The notes under the pieces are model-generated. The model did not search any database. It saw only the letters and a list, made by a program, of their open reading frames with translations, and was not told the origin of the DNA. The translations under genes and the position numbers were made by a program. From UBA1381 sp964399965 (GTDB lineage Bacteria; Bacillota; Clostridia; UBA1381): a DNA stretch of 49,466 nucleotides. Where the stretch lies: NCBI GenBank assembly GCA_964399965.1, contig CAYNRX010000014.1, positions 1 to 49,466 on the forward strand. Reading direction: 5' to 3'. Every line of letters begins with the position of its first letter. Position 1 is the stretch's first letter. Positions 41,482 to 49,460 of the stretch are shown piece after piece.

Positions 41482-42730
41482 CTGCAAGGTGCTGACGCTG
41501 TGCGGTGAAGAGAAAATATTTGAGGGCGAAGTATGGGTAAACGGCACAAAGATAGAATATGTCGGCCCGGCAAAAAAGCCCGAGGGAATATTTGACCGGA
41601 GCATAAATGCTGTCGGAAAGCTCGTTATGCCTTCGTTTAAAAATACTCACGCCCATTCGGCGATGGTTTTCCTCCGCTCTTATGCCGACGATCTGCCGCT
41701 GGATCTTTGGCTCAACGACAGCGTGTTCCCGATGGAGGATAAGCTCCGGGAGGAATATATGGGCGATCTGGTCAAGCTGGCGATAATGGAATATCTTACC
41801 AGCGGCATAACCGCGGCTATGGATATGTATTTCTATGCTGAAGAAACGGCCAAGGCGGCTGTTTCCTCAGGCTTTAGGACGGTAATGGTAAGCACGCTCA
41901 ACGATTTTAGCGAATCAGCGGAGGAGATGGAAAGAGCGTATTTGCGCTATAACAGTTTTGATCCGCTGATAGGTTATCGGTTGGGTTTTCATGCCGAGTA
42001 TACAACGTCGGTGGAGCTTATGCGGGACATAGCGAAAATATCGCAAAAGCACGGCGCTCCGGTCTTCATGCATGCACAGGAGACCCAAAAGGAGACGCGC
42101 GAGTGTATTGAACGTCACGGAAAAACGCCGGTAGCACTGTTTGACTCTCTGGGGCTTTTCGATCACGGCGGAGCTATATACCATGGCGTCTGGCTTAATG
42201 ATGAGGACATGGATATACTTCGAAAAAGAGATGTCGGTGTAGTTATAAACAGCGCTTCCAACCTTAAGCTGGCAAGCGGCATTGCACCGACAAAAAAGCT
42301 TTTGGAGCGTGGGATCCGTTTGGGTATCGGCACAGACGGAGCGGCCAGCAACAACTGCCTTGATATGTTTAGGGAGCTGTTTTTATTCACCGCTCTGGCC
42401 AAGGTCAGGGAGATGGACGCATCTGTCGTTCCTCCTGCGGCCGCGCTGCACGCATCAACGGACGAGGGTGCGCGGATAATGGGACTTTCCGACTGCGGCG
42501 GTCTTGCCGCAGGGCAGGAGGCTGACCTAATATTGCTCGACCTTAAAAAACCGAATATGCAGCCGGAGAATAATATCCTTAAAAACATTGTTTATTCCGG
42601 TTCCAAGGACAACGTATATCTGACGATGGCCGCCGGGCGTATTCTTTATGAAAACGGTGAGTTCCTGACGATAGACCGTGAACGTGTATATGACAGTGTA
42701 CGGCGTATTACGGACGAGATGAAAAGGTGA
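41462..42730 (+). CDS. Amidohydrolase of the MTA/SAH deaminase (MtaD, TrzA/AtzA) family
   Basis: 422 residues. Metal-dependent deaminase; relatives act on S-adenosylhomocysteine, 5'-methylthioadenosine, guanine-like or s-triazine substrates. Seen: HxH metal site His63/His65 (NTHAHSAM), LPLDLWLNDSVFPMEDKL, His176, His203 (FMHAQET), His240 and Asp291 (GIGTDGAASNN), and the C-terminal strands AGQEADLILLDL. ATG at 41462, inside the end of prsA. Exact substrate not decided by the sequence; MTA/SAH is the most common assignment. Confidence 0.88.
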   Translation: MRIRIYNCKVLTLCGEEKIFEGEVWVNGTKIEYVGPAKKPEGIFDRSINAVGKLVMPSFKNTHAHSAMVFLRSYADDLPLDLWLNDSVFPMEDKLREEYMGDLVKLAIMEYLTSGITAAMDMYFYAEETAKAAVSSGFRTVMVSTLNDFSESAEEMERAYLRYNSFDPLIGYRLGFHAEYTTSVELMRDIAKISQKHGAPVFMHAQETQKETRECIERHGKTPVALFDSLGLFDHGGAIYHGVWLNDEDMDILRKRDVGVVINSASNLKLASGIAPTKKLLERGIRLGIGTDGAASNNCLDMFRELFLFTALAKVREMDASVVPPAAALHASTDEGARIMGLSDCGGLAAGQEADLILLDLKKPNMQPENNILKNIVYSGSKDNVYLTMAAGRILYENGEFLTIDRERVYDSVRRITDEMKR

Positions 42731-42734
42731 TAAT

Positions 42735-43340
42735 GTGAAAAAGTATTGTCCGGCTGTGGCCTTGACTGTATTATTTTTGGCAGCGTTGTTTTTAGCCTTG
42801 CAAAACGGCGGTGCTCCGCAGTGGGAGATGGACGCGCTTTTGTCGATACAGGAACATAGAACAGTATGGCTCACGCCGATAATGCGGATTTTTACCGTTG
42901 CGGGCGATCTCGGAGCGATATGGATACTGGCGGGAGTAGCTCTTATCTTGACCAAACGATACCGGAAGCAGGGGATAATGATGCTTATAACGCTTGGTGT
43001 CTGCTTTTTATTGTCAGAGGGAATATTAAAAAATATCATCTGCCGTCCGCGGCCGTTTTACGTGCAGCCGGAGCTGGACACTATAATACCGCCGCCGGTC
43101 GGGAGATATTCGTTTCCCTCGGGGCATACATCATCATCGTTTGCCGGGGCATTGTCGTTGTCGTATGCAGACAAACGGTTTAGGGTGCCGGCCTTTGCGG
43201 TAGCAGCATTAACGGCAGCTTCGCGGCTGTACTTCGGAGTGCATTATCCCACCGATATCATTGCAGGAGTGGCGGTAGGTATAGCTTGCGCGTATTTTGT
43301 ACGAAAGGCGATCAAGGCAAGATCAGCTGTAAAAAAATAG
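42735..43340 (+). CDS. PAP2-family membrane phosphatase
   Basis: 201 residues, about six hydrophobic segments. All three acid-phosphatase motifs are present: KNIICRPRPF, PSGHTSSSFAG and SRLYFGVHYPTDIIAG. Members remove phosphate from lipid phosphates such as undecaprenyl pyrophosphate or phosphatidylglycerol phosphate. The start is GTG at 42735 with AAGGTGA before it, 4 nt after the amidohydrolase stop. Last gene of the pth-mfd group. A role in recycling the wall carrier lipid would fit glmU, the LCP ligase and the GT-C genes, but is inferred. Confidence 0.88.
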   Translation: MKKYCPAVALTVLFLAALFLALQNGGAPQWEMDALLSIQEHRTVWLTPIMRIFTVAGDLGAIWILAGVALILTKRYRKQGIMMLITLGVCFLLSEGILKNIICRPRPFYVQPELDTIIPPPVGRYSFPSGHTSSSFAGALSLSYADKRFRVPAFAVAALTAASRLYFGVHYPTDIIAGVAVGIACAYFVRKAIKARSAVKK

Positions 43341-43348
43341 AATCTTTA

Positions 43349-43528
43349 GGGCTGTCGCTTTTAGCGCAGATTATTTCAAGGCTATGAAAAGCCTTGAAAC
43401 TACGAACGAAACGAATCACTTGGAATATATTCATATGCCGTTGGGCAAGGGCTTGCAAGCAAACCTTCGTTTCGTTCGTTCTGCATCTAAAATCGAACAG
43501 CCCCTTGCGTTTCTTAACGCGACAGCTT
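43349..43528. repeat. Intergenic element of nested inverted repeats (MITE-like or structured RNA)
   Basis: The 333-bp gap 43341-43673 contains no convincing gene but a dense fold. Helices: GGGCTGT (43349-43355) with ACAGCCC (43497-43503); TTTTAG (43359-43364) with CTAAAA (43487-43492); GCAGA (43366-43370) with TCTGC (43480-43484); a separate perfect hairpin 43374-43383 / 43390-43399; a perfect 14-bp stem 43402-43415 / 43466-43479; and small palindromes 43423-43432 and 43451-43460. An alternative outer pairing joins GCTGTCGC (43351-43358) to GCGACAGC (43519-43526), and GCGTT/AACGC (43507-43520) followed by TTCTTTTT may terminate transcription. Outer repeats are the kind seen at ends of small non-autonomous elements. 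Confidence 0.65.
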
Positions 43529-43601
43529 CTTTTTACTGGGAATAAATAGAAATGGCATGTATGAAAAATAAGAATTTTATGTAAAAATTTCATCAAAAGT
43601 C

Positions 43602-43630
43602 TGGACAAAACGTAATTTTTTTGATATTAT
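43602..43630 (+). promoter_or_regulatory. Promoter of the nucleotidyltransferase gene
   Basis: TGGACA (43602-43607), a 17-bp spacer and TATTAT (43625-43630), about 38 bp before the start codon. Confidence 0.65.
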
Positions 43631-43673
43631 AATTATATCAAAAAGAATCCAATTATACAGGAGGGTATCGCTA

Positions 43674-44588
43674 ATGAAAAATACAACATTGGCAGTAATG
43701 GCAGCGGGTATGGGGAGCCGCTTCGGAAAAGGGATAAAACAGCTGACTCCGGTCGGACCGAATGGGGAGCTGCTGATCGACTATTCAGTCTACGATGCAG
43801 TTTCGGCAGGTTTTAATAAAGTGGTGTTTATCATAAGACGCGATCTGGAAAAGGATTTCAAGGAGATGATAGGCGACCGGATAGCAAAAAAGGTAAAGGT
43901 GGAATATGCATTTCAGGAGCTCAACGGACTCCCGGAGGGATTTTCGTTGCCGGCGGGCAGAGTAAAGCCTTGGGGGACAGGTCATGCCGTACTTGCGGCT
44001 AAAGAGTTTCTGACGGAGCCGTTTGCGGTTATAAATGCCGACGATTATTACGGCCGGGAGCCGTATGAAAAGCTGTACGCTTACCTGCAGAATATATCGC
44101 CGGATGAAGATGTGTATGACGTCTGCATGGCAGGCTTCACGCTGGAAAATACCTTGAGCGATAATGGAACTGTCACCAGGGGTGTATGTGCAGTTGATAA
44201 CAGCGGGCATTTGATAGATATTGATGAAACCAGGAATATCGCCAAGCATGGCGGACAGGCAGTCGTTGAAAAAGACGGCGATGTTATACGGACACTTGAT
44301 GGCAGTGCGCCGGTGTCGATGAATATGTGGGGATTCAATCAGTGTATATTGGACAGGTTCGGGACGATGTTCGTTGATTTCTTAAAGGAGAATATAGACA
44401 AGGTCACAAGCGAGTTCCTGCTGCCGGAAATGATAGGCTCGATGCTTAAGGACGGTAAGGCAAGAGTAAGCGTACTGCCGACTGCGAGCAAATGGTTTGG
44501 TATGACTTATAGCGAGGATACGCAGATAGTAAAGGATATGATAAAATCGCTTATCGATGATGGGTTCTATCCGGAAAATTTAATGTAA
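43674..44588 (+). CDS. Sugar-phosphate nucleotidyltransferase-like protein, substrate unknown
   Basis: 304 residues. The N-terminal LAVMAAGMGSRFGKGIKQL is the nucleotide-binding signature of NTP-transferase enzymes; WGTGHAVLAAKEF and NADDYYG (metal-binding aspartates) follow. These enzymes join a sugar phosphate to an NTP. It lacks the C-terminal beta-helix of GlmU. A long C-terminal part (SMNMWGFNQCILDRF, TASKWFGMTYSEDTQ) is unlike GalU or RmlA and typical of an unassigned clostridial group. ATG after AGGAGG. Single gene with its own promoter and terminator. Confidence 0.85.
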   Translation: MKNTTLAVMAAGMGSRFGKGIKQLTPVGPNGELLIDYSVYDAVSAGFNKVVFIIRRDLEKDFKEMIGDRIAKKVKVEYAFQELNGLPEGFSLPAGRVKPWGTGHAVLAAKEFLTEPFAVINADDYYGREPYEKLYAYLQNISPDEDVYDVCMAGFTLENTLSDNGTVTRGVCAVDNSGHLIDIDETRNIAKHGGQAVVEKDGDVIRTLDGSAPVSMNMWGFNQCILDRFGTMFVDFLKENIDKVTSEFLLPEMIGSMLKDGKARVSVLPTASKWFGMTYSEDTQIVKDMIKSLIDDGFYPENLM

Positions 44589-44606
44589 GGACATAAAGAG
44601 TAAAGG

Positions 44607-44635
44607 CGGCCGGAGGCGTATCCGGCCGTTTTTTT
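44607..44635 (+). terminator. Terminator of the nucleotidyltransferase gene
   Basis: CGGCCGGA (44607-44614) pairs perfectly with TCCGGCCG (44621-44628), followed by seven T. Confidence 0.95.
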
Positions 44636-44687
44636 ACTTTAATAGCAGGAAGATGAAAAAAATTATCAAAAATTTATAAAATAAATG

Positions 44688-44716
44688 TTGAAAATGCACT
44701 GCGAATCGTGTATAAT
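44688..44716 (+). promoter_or_regulatory. Promoter of the PucR-type regulator gene
   Basis: TTGAAA (44688-44693), a 17-bp spacer and TATAAT (44711-44716), about 51 bp before the start codon. Confidence 0.88.
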
Positions 44717-44767
44717 ATAGATAGTGTTTAAAATTGAGTTTATGTACTTAAGCAGGAGGAGAAGAGC

Positions 44768-45853
44768 ATGATAAGTAAGGCATTTCAGAATATAGTAACG
44801 CAGATGGCAGAAGTTTTTCCTAAAAGGTTCGGTTTAGTGGATTCTCAGGGACTGGTGCTGGCGGCAAACGGTCCGGAACCAAACGGCGATATTCTTGATG
44901 AGCTGGTAGAAGCGGCGATGAACAGCGATAAAATGATATCCAAAGCCGGGTATACCGTAAAGGTCATGGGGAATAAGCCGTATTCTGAGTGCATAGTATA
45001 TGTTGAGGGCGTTGACGAGACTTCGCGCTACTGCTGCGGTGCATTGGCAGTTACTGCCAATAATGTACGCTATTATTATGATGAAAAGTTTGACAAAACG
45101 GTATTTATGCAGAATATCATTTTTGACAATCTTCTCGCGTTTGACCTGCACCAGAAAGCAAGAGAGCTGCATGTTGATATAGAGACGCCGCGAGCGGTAT
45201 TTTACATCAAGGTCGAGGATAAGGCTGAAAACGGTATCTTCGAGGTGATCAGGAATATGTTCCCTGATAAGGAACATGATTTTGTTATAAACATCGACGC
45301 CAATAATATTGTGCTTATAAAAGAGCTTGCCGAGGTCGTAAAGACGGAGGAACTGGAGAAGATGGCGCAGTCGGTGCTTGATACGCTGCGCGCTGAAACG
45401 ATGATGAGCGTGCTTATCGGTGTAAGCCCGGTAGCGGAGACGATAGATTATCTGAACAGTGCCTATAAGAATGCACAAATAGCGATAGAGGTAGGAAAAG
45501 TATTCGATGAGGAGAAATCCATACTGAATTACGATAACCTCGGTATCGGCCGACTTATATATCAGCTGCCGATAAAGCTGTGCGAGCTGTTCCTGCAGGA
45601 AGTGTTCAAAAAGGGCGACATCACAACGCTTGATGATGAAACTATTCTTACCATTAATAAGTTTTTTGAAAACGACCTTAATGTAAGTGAGACCTCGCGC
45701 CAGCTGTTTGTGCACAGAAATACTCTTGTTTACCGTCTGGAGAAGATATATAAATTGACAGGGCTTGATTTGAGAAAATTCGATCAGGCAATAGTATTCA
45801 AGGTAGCGATGATGGTACATAAGTACCTGGTTTCAAATCCGATGAAAATATAA
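44768..45853 (+). CDS. PucR/CdaR-type helix-turn-helix regulator
   Basis: 361 residues. The C-terminus carries the HTH_30 domain of the PucR/CdaR group (FFENDLNVSETSRQLFVHRN, TLVYRLEKIYKLTGLDLR), and the middle part (SVLIGVSPVAETIDYLNSAYKNAQIAIEV) resembles the GGDEF-like domain common in this group. The N-terminal sensor (GLVDSQGLVLAANG) is a short PAS/GAF-like or diacid-recognition-like region that I cannot name. Signal and targets are unknown. AGGAGG before the ATG. The ctpA-like gene starts 34 nt after its stop, so they probably share a transcript. Confidence 0.85.
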   Translation: MISKAFQNIVTQMAEVFPKRFGLVDSQGLVLAANGPEPNGDILDELVEAAMNSDKMISKAGYTVKVMGNKPYSECIVYVEGVDETSRYCCGALAVTANNVRYYYDEKFDKTVFMQNIIFDNLLAFDLHQKARELHVDIETPRAVFYIKVEDKAENGIFEVIRNMFPDKEHDFVINIDANNIVLIKELAEVVKTEELEKMAQSVLDTLRAETMMSVLIGVSPVAETIDYLNSAYKNAQIAIEVGKVFDEEKSILNYDNLGIGRLIYQLPIKLCELFLQEVFKKGDITTLDDETILTINKFFENDLNVSETSRQLFVHRNTLVYRLEKIYKLTGLDLRKFDQAIVFKVAMMVHKYLVSNPMKI

Positions 45854-45887
45854 GCTGAAAAAGCGGAGTGGAAAAGGGAGATCCGGT

Positions 45888-47078
45888 TTGACTTTAAGAT
45901 CAAAGAAAATAATATGGGCAGTGGTGTTTTTCGCCGCCGGAGCGCTTGCGGCAAGCACAGTGCGAGACATAGCGGCGGTGCAGAACACAGGGCCGATAAC
46001 TTCAAAAATAGGCGCAGTCGAGGAACACTTGCACGAATACGGCCTTTATGACTACGATGGCAGCGCTATAGCGGACGAAATGGCTTCCGAGCTGCTTAAA
46101 AATATCGATGACGAATATTCTCAGTATTATACAAAGGAGCAGTTTGCGGATTTCATGATGAGCGGCCAGGCCACGTATCTTGGTGTAGGCATAACGATAA
46201 CCGCCAGTGACGACAGCATATTGATAGTGGGTGTTCGTGAGGACAGTTCGGCGGCCGAGGCAGGGATACTGGCCGGGGACAGGCTGGTGGCGGTAAATGG
46301 CGTTAAGTACGAGGCAAGGAACATGTCTAACGCTACGGAGGCAATACGTAATACTGCCGAAGGCGATACGGTGAAAATAACTATCGAACGTAATGGTGTA
46401 CAATCCGAGCTTGACGTAGAAGTGCGCAGTATAAGCAAGGATACAGTGGAGAGCTATGTTCTTGATGAGAGCGCGGGCTATATCCGTATAAAGGGCTTTG
46501 AACGTGCAGACGCCGAATCCGGTAACGGAGACGACACCTCGACGGAATTTGAAGGGCAGCTAAATGAGCTTTTAAATCAAAACATCAGTAGGATAGTGCT
46601 TGATTTGCGTGATAACGGCGGCGGTGACATGGCGGTAGCAATAGATATAGCTGATAAGCTGTTGCCGGCAGGGACAATTTCCTATACCGTTGATAAAAGC
46701 GGGCAGAGAGAGACGTTTTCTTCTGATGAGCAGGCGGTAGATGCGGAATTTGTCGTATTGGTAAATGGTAATACTGCCAGTGCTTCAGAGCTTTTGGCAG
46801 GCGCGATGCGTGAGCTGGGCGGATATAAGATAGTAGGCACAAAAACCTACGGGAAAGGTCTGGTGCAGACGATCTATTCTTTTACTGACGGTTCGGGTAT
46901 GAAGATAACGACGGCGAGGTATTATACTCCAAACGGTAATGATATCGACAAGGTCGGCATTGAGCCGGACATTGCGGCCGATCTTCCGGAGACGCTCAAA
47001 GGAGTTCCGATCGATGATATTGAGGAAGGAGCCGATACTCAGCTGGCGGCGGCGCGGGATGCATTGGATACAGAATAA
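45888..47078 (+). CDS. ctpA: S41 family carboxy-terminal processing protease
   Basis: 396 residues. Serine-lysine protease outside the membrane. N-terminal membrane helix or signal peptide (IIWAVVFFAAGALAAS), a short helical part with YSQYYTKEQF, a PDZ domain (about 95-180, YLGVGITITASDD, AAEAGILAGDRLVAVNG), and the protease core with VLDLRDNGGG, Ser298 (NGNTASASELLAGAM), Lys323 (TYGKGLVQ) and Gln327. The start is TTG at 45888, 7 nt after GGGAG; no ATG precedes the hydrophobic segment. Relatives process sporulation (CtpB) or wall proteins; which applies is not decided. Confidence 0.92.
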   Translation: MTLRSKKIIWAVVFFAAGALAASTVRDIAAVQNTGPITSKIGAVEEHLHEYGLYDYDGSAIADEMASELLKNIDDEYSQYYTKEQFADFMMSGQATYLGVGITITASDDSILIVGVREDSSAAEAGILAGDRLVAVNGVKYEARNMSNATEAIRNTAEGDTVKITIERNGVQSELDVEVRSISKDTVESYVLDESAGYIRIKGFERADAESGNGDDTSTEFEGQLNELLNQNISRIVLDLRDNGGGDMAVAIDIADKLLPAGTISYTVDKSGQRETFSSDEQAVDAEFVVLVNGNTASASELLAGAMRELGGYKIVGTKTYGKGLVQTIYSFTDGSGMKITTARYYTPNGNDIDKVGIEPDIAADLPETLKGVPIDDIEEGADTQLAAARDALDTE

Positions 47079-47085
47079 ATGGTAG

Positions 47086-47112
47086 GAGCCGTCCGTGTAT
47101 AACGGGCGGCTC
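47086..47112 (+). terminator. Hairpin between ctpA and pcrA, weak terminator
   Basis: GAGCCGTCCGT (47086-47096) pairs with ACGGGCGGCTC (47102-47112) with one G-U pair and a 5-nt loop. Only TGTT follows, so termination is probably partial. It begins 7 nt after the ctpA stop. Confidence 0.55.
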
Positions 47113-47152
47113 TGTTACATATTTACGGCGGTTTGCCGGAAAGGAGAAAAAG

Positions 47153-49309
47153 ATGGATCTGCTGCAGGGATTAAACAGCGCACAGATGCGGGCGGTCACT
47201 GCTACGGAAGGATTTGTACGGGTGATAGCGGGCGCCGGTTCGGGGAAAACAATGGCATTGGCGCGGAGGTTTGCGTACCTGGTTGATGAGATAGGTATCC
47301 CTCCCGGGAATATACTTTGTGTGACCTTTACCAATAAATCTGCAAATGAAATGCGCCAGCGCATACATAATCTGACCGGTGATAACGATACGGGATATAT
47401 AAATACTTTCCATGGCTTCTGTGTATCGATCTTGCAGGAGGACAGTCATGCCGTTCAGTATCCTAAGAGCTTTTTGGTGTTGGACAATTCTGATATCGAT
47501 GATATGCTGCGGATAATTTATGAGGAACGCGGGCTGACGCTTAGGGATATGACGTTTTCTCATGCGCGGGATATGATAGAGATGATAAAGCTGGTGGAGC
47601 GTCCGGAGTATTATCTTGATATGATAAATATGTCGCTTGATGTGCTCTATGAAAAATATAATTCAGCCTCGTCGGCTAAGGATATAATTTTTTATGGATA
47701 TCTTTACCAAGAGAAAAAATGCTTTGGGCTTGATTATAACGATCTGATAAAGTTTTCTCTTTATATATTTGAGCAGAATGAAGAGATACGGTTAAAATGG
47801 CAGCAACGGCTGGAGTATATAATGATAGATGAATTTCAAGATATCGATGAACCGCAGTACCGCTTGATGGAAGTGTTATGTGATTATCACCGAAATCTAT
47901 TTGTGGTCGGCGATCCTGATCAGACAATATATACCTGGCGCGGAGCAAATGTGCGTTATCTGTTGGAATTTGACCAGAAATTTCCGGGGACAGAAACGAT
48001 AATGATGATGGAAAATTACCGTTCCACGCCACAGATTTTGGCGGCGGCTAATTCGCTCATAGATACGAATACGGTACGTATTAAAAAGGAGCTTGTTCCT
48101 ACGTTGGAGAACGGACGGCCTGTAGTGTGTTTTGGCGGAAAAAATTCTGCCGGGGAGGCTGATTGGATAGCAAGAGAAATATCGAAGCTTCATTCGGACG
48201 GCGTGGCTTACGGAGATATATGTATCCTTTATCGTGCGCATTATGTCACGAGAACGATAGAGGAAGGGCTATTAAAGGCCGAGATTCCATATACTATATA
48301 TAGCGGAGTGCAGTTTTTTGATCGTGCGGAGATAAAGGATGTATTGTCTTATCTGCGCATGGCTGCCTACCGCGATGATCTGTCATTTATGAGGACGGCG
48401 AACGTTCCCAAGCGTAATTTAGGCAAGCGGCGCATGGCGTTTTTGAAGGAATATGCTGATAGGAATAGTTGCTCGCTGTATCAGGCGTTGTGCATGTCTG
48501 CAGATGATCCTTTGTTCAAGGGTACAGGTGCTCATAAATACATATCGCTTATAGAATATTATGGTGCGAATTATAGCGATAGGCCGATCTCGGAGCTTCT
48601 GTCGGCGATGCTGAACGACAGCGGATATGAGCAGATGCTGCGTACCGAAGGTGCTCAGGAGAGACTTGACAATTTGGCAGAGCTTAAACAGTCGGTGCAT
48701 GAGTACGAGGTGACCTGTGGGGAGGAGAGCACGCTTGAGCATTATTTGTCGCATGTAGCCCTGTTTTCGAATAGCGACGCTGAAGTGAAACGGGACAAGG
48801 TGAAGCTAATGACCGTTCATGCGGCTAAAGGGCTGGAATTCCCCTATGTTTTTCTCTGCGGTATGAATGAGGGAATATTTCCGTCGCGAAAGGTGCGTAC
48901 GCTGCCCGGCATGGAGGAAGAGCGCCGCCTGGCGTTTGTTGCAATGACGCGAGCGCAAAAAGGTTTGTATATTACAGAGTCTGAGGGGCGTAACCTGGAC
49001 GGTTCTCCGCGTTATCCGTCGCGGTTCATTCTGGATATCAATCGGGATCTGATACAGTTTGAAGAGCCGCTTCGCGAAGGGCTGATAGAGGAAACGCGCG
49101 AATATATAGAACATTCGTCAAAATGGCTGACTGCCGAGGAAGAGAAAAAGATATTTAGCGATGGACAAAGAATACGCCATGCAATCTTTGGCGAGGGGGC
49201 AGTGCTGGAGGTGGATATGATAAATAGGAGGTATCTTATAAAGTTCGACGAAGTCGATACACCGAGAAGTATTTCGTTCAAGGTAAAACTCGAGAAAGCA
49301 GAAGAGTGA
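47153..49309 (+). CDS. pcrA: ATP-dependent DNA helicase of the PcrA/UvrD family
   Basis: 718 residues. 3'-5' helicase of repair and plasmid-type replication. Superfamily 1 motifs in order: Q-motif (LNSAQMRAV), Walker A AGAGSGKT (26-33), TFTNKSANEMRQRI, the DEFQD Walker B (IMIDEFQDID), VVGDPDQTIYTWRGA, NYRSTPQIL, MTVHAAKGLEFPYVFL and EERRLAFVAMTRAQKGL, then a short C-terminal Tudor-like part (GEGAVLEVD, YLIKFDE). AAGGAG before the ATG. No own promoter is visible, so transcription may come from upstream through the 47086 hairpin. Confidence 0.95.
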   Translation: MDLLQGLNSAQMRAVTATEGFVRVIAGAGSGKTMALARRFAYLVDEIGIPPGNILCVTFTNKSANEMRQRIHNLTGDNDTGYINTFHGFCVSILQEDSHAVQYPKSFLVLDNSDIDDMLRIIYEERGLTLRDMTFSHARDMIEMIKLVERPEYYLDMINMSLDVLYEKYNSASSAKDIIFYGYLYQEKKCFGLDYNDLIKFSLYIFEQNEEIRLKWQQRLEYIMIDEFQDIDEPQYRLMEVLCDYHRNLFVVGDPDQTIYTWRGANVRYLLEFDQKFPGTETIMMMENYRSTPQILAAANSLIDTNTVRIKKELVPTLENGRPVVCFGGKNSAGEADWIAREISKLHSDGVAYGDICILYRAHYVTRTIEEGLLKAEIPYTIYSGVQFFDRAEIKDVLSYLRMAAYRDDLSFMRTANVPKRNLGKRRMAFLKEYADRNSCSLYQALCMSADDPLFKGTGAHKYISLIEYYGANYSDRPISELLSAMLNDSGYEQMLRTEGAQERLDNLAELKQSVHEYEVTCGEESTLEHYLSHVALFSNSDAEVKRDKVKLMTVHAAKGLEFPYVFLCGMNEGIFPSRKVRTLPGMEEERRLAFVAMTRAQKGLYITESEGRNLDGSPRYPSRFILDINRDLIQFEEPLREGLIEETREYIEHSSKWLTAEEEKKIFSDGQRIRHAIFGEGAVLEVDMINRRYLIKFDEVDTPRSISFKVKLEKAEE

Positions 49310-49399
49310 CTTTTGCAGCAAAACGTGGTAGGATAAGAGGCGAAAAACGCATACTATTTATGCAACCTAACCAAATCGCAAAAATCGGCGAAAAAGGTG

Positions 49400-49428
49400 T
49401 TGACAATGGGGGCGGATTGTGGTAATAT
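49400..49428 (+). promoter_or_regulatory. Promoter at the right edge
   Basis: TTGACA (49400-49405), a 17-bp spacer and TAATAT (49423-49428). It would drive the gene beginning at about 49461. Confidence 0.75.
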
Positions 49429-49460
49429 AGTCTAGTCGTCAGCGAGAACGGCGGGAGAAA

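Noticed and set aside
43312..43608. 98-codon minus-strand frame over the palindromic element
   Set aside because: Its codons simply read through the inverted repeats; no ribosome site or domain. Small proteins annotated over such repeats are usually artefacts.
44834..45820. 328-codon open frame on the minus strand opposite the PucR-type gene
   Set aside because: Its protein is rich in Tyr, Ile, His and Arg without any domain, it has no ribosome site, and the plus-strand gene has clear family motifs and a promoter. It is a codon-bias shadow.
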